From NCBI GenBank assembly GCA_036939975.1, contig JALLPB010001222.1:1-10656 (forward strand): DNA of 10,656 nucleotides, in the 5' to 3' direction. Below the pieces are notes generated by a model. The model saw only the letters and a program-made list of their open reading frames with translations. It made no database searches and was not told the origin of the DNA. Below are positions 7,735 to 10,656 of this stretch, one piece after another (position 1 is the first letter of the stretch; the number at the start of each line of letters is the position of its first letter). The position numbers were made by a program, and so were the translations under genes. Source of the DNA: Cyclostephanos tholiformis. Lineage: Eukaryota; Bacillariophyta; Thalassiosirophyceae; Thalassiosirales; Thalassiosiraceae.

Positions 7735-8438
7735 GCACCCAATGGTGGCACTATGCCTGAAAGAAGAAACCCCAGATGGTGGCATGATGCTTGAAAGAAG
7801 GAATACCAGATGGCAGCATGAAATTTGAAAGAAGTGCCCAAGTTTGATGCTGTAATCAGAATTGGTGCCTAATTAATGGTGGTGCAATGCTTGAAAGAAT
7901 CACCAGATTTTGGCAATATGCTAAGATGTGGCACCCTGATGGCAGCATCATGCTTGAATTGGCGCCAGATGATGGTGCCATGCTTGAAATAGGAATGCCA
8001 AATGGTGGCACAAGCCTAAAATTAGCTCTCTATTGTGGCTTGATGCTGAAAAGTAATGTCCGGTTGAGAGCAAGGCCAAAAACTAGTGCCCAATGGTGCA
8101 ATGTAAAAATTAGGGCCTCCATGGCCTGATGCTGATGCAAAAGAATTAGCACCTGATAATGGCTCAATGTGTGAAACAAGCACCAATGGCAGTGTGATGC
8201 TTGGAATTTGTGCTATTCTTGCATAATGGCAATGCGGAGCTTGAAATGAGTGCCCAATTGTGATGCAATGGTAAAATTAGGGCTCCAAGGCTGCCCAATA
8301 CTTGAATTTATCAGGGCCCAATGGAGGCTCAATGCTTGAAATTAGCACCTAAACAAGGTGTGATACTTGATCTGAGTGCCTGATGGCATCATGATGATGG
8401 AAATTACACTTGATTGCAGCATGGTGCAAGAGAAGGCT
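7735..8438 (+). repeat. Degenerate minisatellite, about 22 units of about 32 bp
   Basis: An approximate unit is GCACC-AGATGGTGGCA followed by TGATGCTTGAAATTA. Clear units begin near 7735, 7766, 7801, 7864, 7928, 7961, 7992, 8164, 8182, 8252 and 8312. Units between them are more diverged, and lengths vary from 28 to 39 bases. The recurrent words ATGGTGGCA, ATGCTTGAAA and AGTGCCCA mark the period. Where units are 33 bases, one frame reads PDGxxMLEx with an 11-residue period (TPDGGMMLE, HPDGSIMLE, APDDGAMLE). Stops and length changes break it, and the 80-codon open frame at 7887-8129 is part of this. I see it as an old tandem array and not a gene; a decayed coding repeat is possible but weaker. 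Confidence 0.85.
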
Positions 8439-8743
8439 GGGCAATGAGCATGCAGCCATAAAAAATGAACTTTGTGGGCTAACGGACATGTGATTGATTG
8501 AGCACCACTCAAGAAGGGAAGAGCTCAACAAGAACTGATCAAGCAGGATTTCTGAGCTTAATTTTATTTAAAACTAAAGCAAGCAAGAGGATGCATGAAG
8601 AGGAAATAGCCCTTGCTATGGGTATGTATGGGCTTTTCTCCACAAAAATTTGGGCTGGGGGTCTGTGGGGAAAGGCAGACAGGCTTTGTTTCCACATGGC
8701 AGTTCTAAAAAAATGTAATACAACTCTTCTTAGACCTTATCTG
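8439..8743. other. Spacer, nothing recognised
   Basis: An 85-codon plus-strand open frame (8498-8755) is present, but it has no recognised domain, signal peptide or membrane segment. It is within the length expected by chance. Confidence 0.4.
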
Positions 8744-8896
8744 AGGTTTAGGTAATAAATATGGAGTTCCGGGTAGATTCAAATGGAACTTTACATACCT
8801 ATTTCTTAATTATTTTTTGTGCCAAAATGCAAATTTGCAAACACCCTCCGAATAAGAAAAAAACATAATTTGAAGGTTTAGGTAATAATTATTACC
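8744..8896. repeat. Short direct repeat with a perfect 16-bp palindrome at the second copy
   Basis: AGGTTTAGGTAATAA occurs at 8744-8758 and again at 8874-8888, 130 bases apart. The second copy runs into GGTAATAATTATTACC (8881-8896), a perfect palindrome. The first copy lacks that second half. This could be a remnant of a small element or of a tandem duplication. Confidence 0.6.
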
Positions 8897-9682
8897 CAAA
8901 TGAAGTACATACATCCTGGGTATTTAGTTAGGGGGTCCAGCCCAGAAAATGACATTTTCAAATGGTCCCAAAATCGTTTCTTAGTGTTCTAATCCACTCT
9001 ACTAGGTGTGAATAAGATTTCTTAAAAAAATATTGAAAATTTGGCTGGAACCTGCTCGTTAGGGGGGTTAATCAAAATCGTGGGATTTGGTAGGATAGTT
9101 GTTGGTTTTTAAATGTTTTATAGGTGCTACGTCAATTGCAGACACTCAATATGATGTGTTGGGTTGTCCAAATGGTTGAATTAGATGTCAATGTGAAATC
9201 CTGAAAGATTTGTTGAAAACAAATGACCAGATCTTACCCTTTGGGTGCACCAAATATAGAGATATTCCCTGCACTAACAAAATGCCCTGTTCCGCATGCA
9301 ATTTTGAGCTATCATCCTTTTGAAAGCCATAGTGCATGCAAATAGAACATTTGGGAATGATATATTGCTCACATGTATGTTTGAGAAATTTGTGTGAAGT
9401 TTCGGGACATGCTCTCAACCCCAAGTGGCCTGTTGGGGATATGGAATGTGTGGCGGATAGCGGCTGATAAATCACCCAAAGGAATTATATAGTGTTTTTA
9501 CATGCTTTTATTGCATAATATAATTTCCAAGCCCAATGCACATAGGGCATGAAAAGAATAATCACTATTCTTATACATGTTAGGTAGATGCCAACTAAGT
9601 GTAGGGGTGTACTTGTTTCATTTCTAAGCAGCCTGTTAGGGCTGCAGCATAGTGCTGAACATCATGGTCAGGGGGGAGGGGG
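8897..9682. other. Spacer with one unrecognised minus-strand open frame
   Basis: The 95-codon minus-strand frame at 9188-9475 includes several Cys and His residues (CEQYIIPKCSICMHYG). I recognise no family and no intact zinc-finger spacing. It may be chance or an eroded transposon fragment. The rest of the interval shows nothing that can be called. Confidence 0.35.
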
Positions 9683-9731
9683 CTAAAAAATAGCAGGAAC
9701 AAAAATTACAGGTAGGAATTCAGTATACTAG
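9683..9731 (-). mobile_element. Possible diverged terminal fragment of the GGAAT-rich family, copy D
   Basis: Read on the minus strand, the order is CTAGTATACTGAATTCCT, then AATTTTTGTTCCT, then ATTTTTTAG. Copy A has CTAGGCTGTACATTCCT, AATTTTGTTCCT and CTTTTTTGG in the same order with smaller gaps. The match is short and gapped, so this is a tentative call. Confidence 0.35.
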
Positions 9732-9767
9732 CCTAAAGGGGAATTGGAATTAAAATACATAATGGCA

Positions 9768-10060
9768 TACTCCTCCTCCTCCAACCCTCCAACTGTACAT
9801 TTATCTCCTCATCCATTTCCTCATTCATATCCCTCCTTATCACTTTTCAACTTACTATTTGATTGTTGAGTGGGGTGATGCCTTTCCCCCCCCCGCTCTT
9901 CTATACTCTGTTGATGATGCAATCTCCCCTATCCTTGAGCTGGCTTTCTTCTTCTTCTTGTCTTCCTTCTCTTGCTCTCCTTTGACTGCCCCTCCTCTGT
10001 TGTGTGTAATACTTCTACCTCTCCTGCTTCTTGGATTTTTATTTGGTGATTGTTGTGTGC
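9768..10060 (+). repeat. Pyrimidine-rich tract (CTCCTC, TTCTTCTTC, TCCTTC)
   Basis: Long runs of almost pure C and T occur, for example CTCCTCCTCCTCC near 9771 and CTTTCTTCTTCTTCTTG near 9943, together with a C9 run at 9886-9894. The 72-codon open frame at 9859-10077 is Leu/Phe/Ser-rich because of this composition. No gene is supported. Confidence 0.6.
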
Positions 10061-10607
10061 ATTGTCACCACCCCTGAATTTTTGAGACTTTGAAAAAAAT
10101 GAACATTACCATGGTAAGGTTGTTTGCCGGTTCCAGCGGTATGAACATGGCAACTTAGAAAAAAACCCTCATGGTAGCATCATCAAAGGGGGGTTGGTCA
10201 AGGGCTCTGTTGAAGGGTTTGATTCTATTTTGTAAATAGGCCTAGAAAAAAATCAGTAAACTCATCCATTTTATTTTATTTTTTAACCTCCTCTGAACTA
10301 GATTGCCCCAAAATCAATTAAATTTCACTCCCTTGTGCCCCCCCCCCATTCATGCATCTTATCTTATCCTTACTCCATTGTGCCTGCATGTTTTTGGTTA
10401 GTTGTTGTGGATATTATTTTATTCATTTTTTTCACCTAATTCCCACCGCCCCAAGTGACAATAAAATGTCACACCCATGCATGCAGCCATGGTCTTTTGC
10501 CTTCCCCAATATCCCTCTCAACCAAAAGCCAACATTTGGCTGGTTGTTGTGTGGTCCCAGAAAATGGTGGCCACCTAAGGCCTCTGCCCAGCCCACTTAG
10601 TTGCGCA
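10061..10607. other. Spacer, nothing recognised
   Basis: This is mixed AT-rich DNA with a C10 run at 10338-10347. An 82-codon plus-strand open frame (10352-10600) has no recognised domain. GTTGTTGTG words recall the blocks at 150-180 and 6430, suggesting shared low-complexity ancestry only. Confidence 0.4.
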
Positions 10608-10656
10608 TGTCGGATGTCGGTGTCGGCAATTTTCAGCCGACAATGTCGTGTCGGCC
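10608..10656. repeat. TGTCGG motif cluster with inverted copies, cut by the window end
   Basis: TGTCGG occurs at 10608-10613, 10615-10620 and 10621-10626. The inverse, GCCGACA, follows near 10636-10642, and TGTCGTGTCGGCC then runs off the end. Its GC content is higher than the neighbourhood. It looks like the start of a GC-rich satellite or transposon end, but too little is visible to choose. Confidence 0.6.

Noticed and set aside
9188..9475. Cys/His-containing minus-strand frame as a zinc-knuckle or zinc-finger protein
   Set aside because: The Cys and His spacing fits no finger or CCHC knuckle that I know, and there is no flanking Gag or transposase motif.
1..10656. CRISPR array, phage or bacterial operon, tRNA or rRNA gene
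   Set aside because: There are no regularly spaced identical repeats with unique spacers, no tightly packed open frames with ribosome binding sites, and no tRNA B-box or rRNA-like stretch was recognised.

Overview
The window looks like gene-poor, repeat-rich nuclear DNA of a eukaryote. No intact protein-coding gene, rRNA or tRNA can be supported. Most open frames are short, lie over simple-sequence tracts or cover transposon remains. Long C or G runs, TCAT/TGTC microsatellites, a degenerate minisatellite and nested transposon fossils all suggest a large genome. I cannot place the species. The transposase remnant resembles the divergent piggyBac proteins that I recall from fungi, algae and seedless plants, so a plant, alga or fungus is more likely than an animal. 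That is a weak inference.

Layout. Positions 1-465 are a TGTCAT microsatellite and two diverged copies of a pyrimidine-rich block. Positions 562-2680 hold, on the minus strand, a decayed piggyBac-superfamily transposase. It has frameshifts and stop codons, and both recognisable catalytic aspartate positions now read histidine. A roughly 249-bp, hAT-like non-autonomous element (1851-2099) with inverted ends and an imperfect 8-bp target duplication sits inside it. Taking out the insert and one duplication lets the transposase frame read on across the junction. The insert holds an unbroken run of 21 G.

Positions 2681-3646 show no recognisable gene. Two further elements with the same terminal sequence as the insert, in opposite orientation, lie at 3649-3884 and 5138-5322. 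Between and after them are TCAT/GCCA-rich low-complexity stretches (4114-4970 and 6395-6600 on the plus strand, 5684-5920 in the opposite orientation). A direct and inverted repeat cluster with 60-bp arms lies at 6658-6884. A degenerate minisatellite of about 22 units near 32 bp fills 7735-8438. A short direct repeat ending in a perfect 16-bp palindrome is at 8744-8896, a possible fourth fragment of the GGAAT-rich family at 9683-9731, a pyrimidine-rich tract at 9768-10060, and a TGTCGG motif cluster runs off the end at 10608-10656.

There is no gene network to describe. The window records successive transposon insertion, decay and simple-repeat growth. The piggyBac copy arrived first, then the hAT-like element landed in it, and both have since degenerated.
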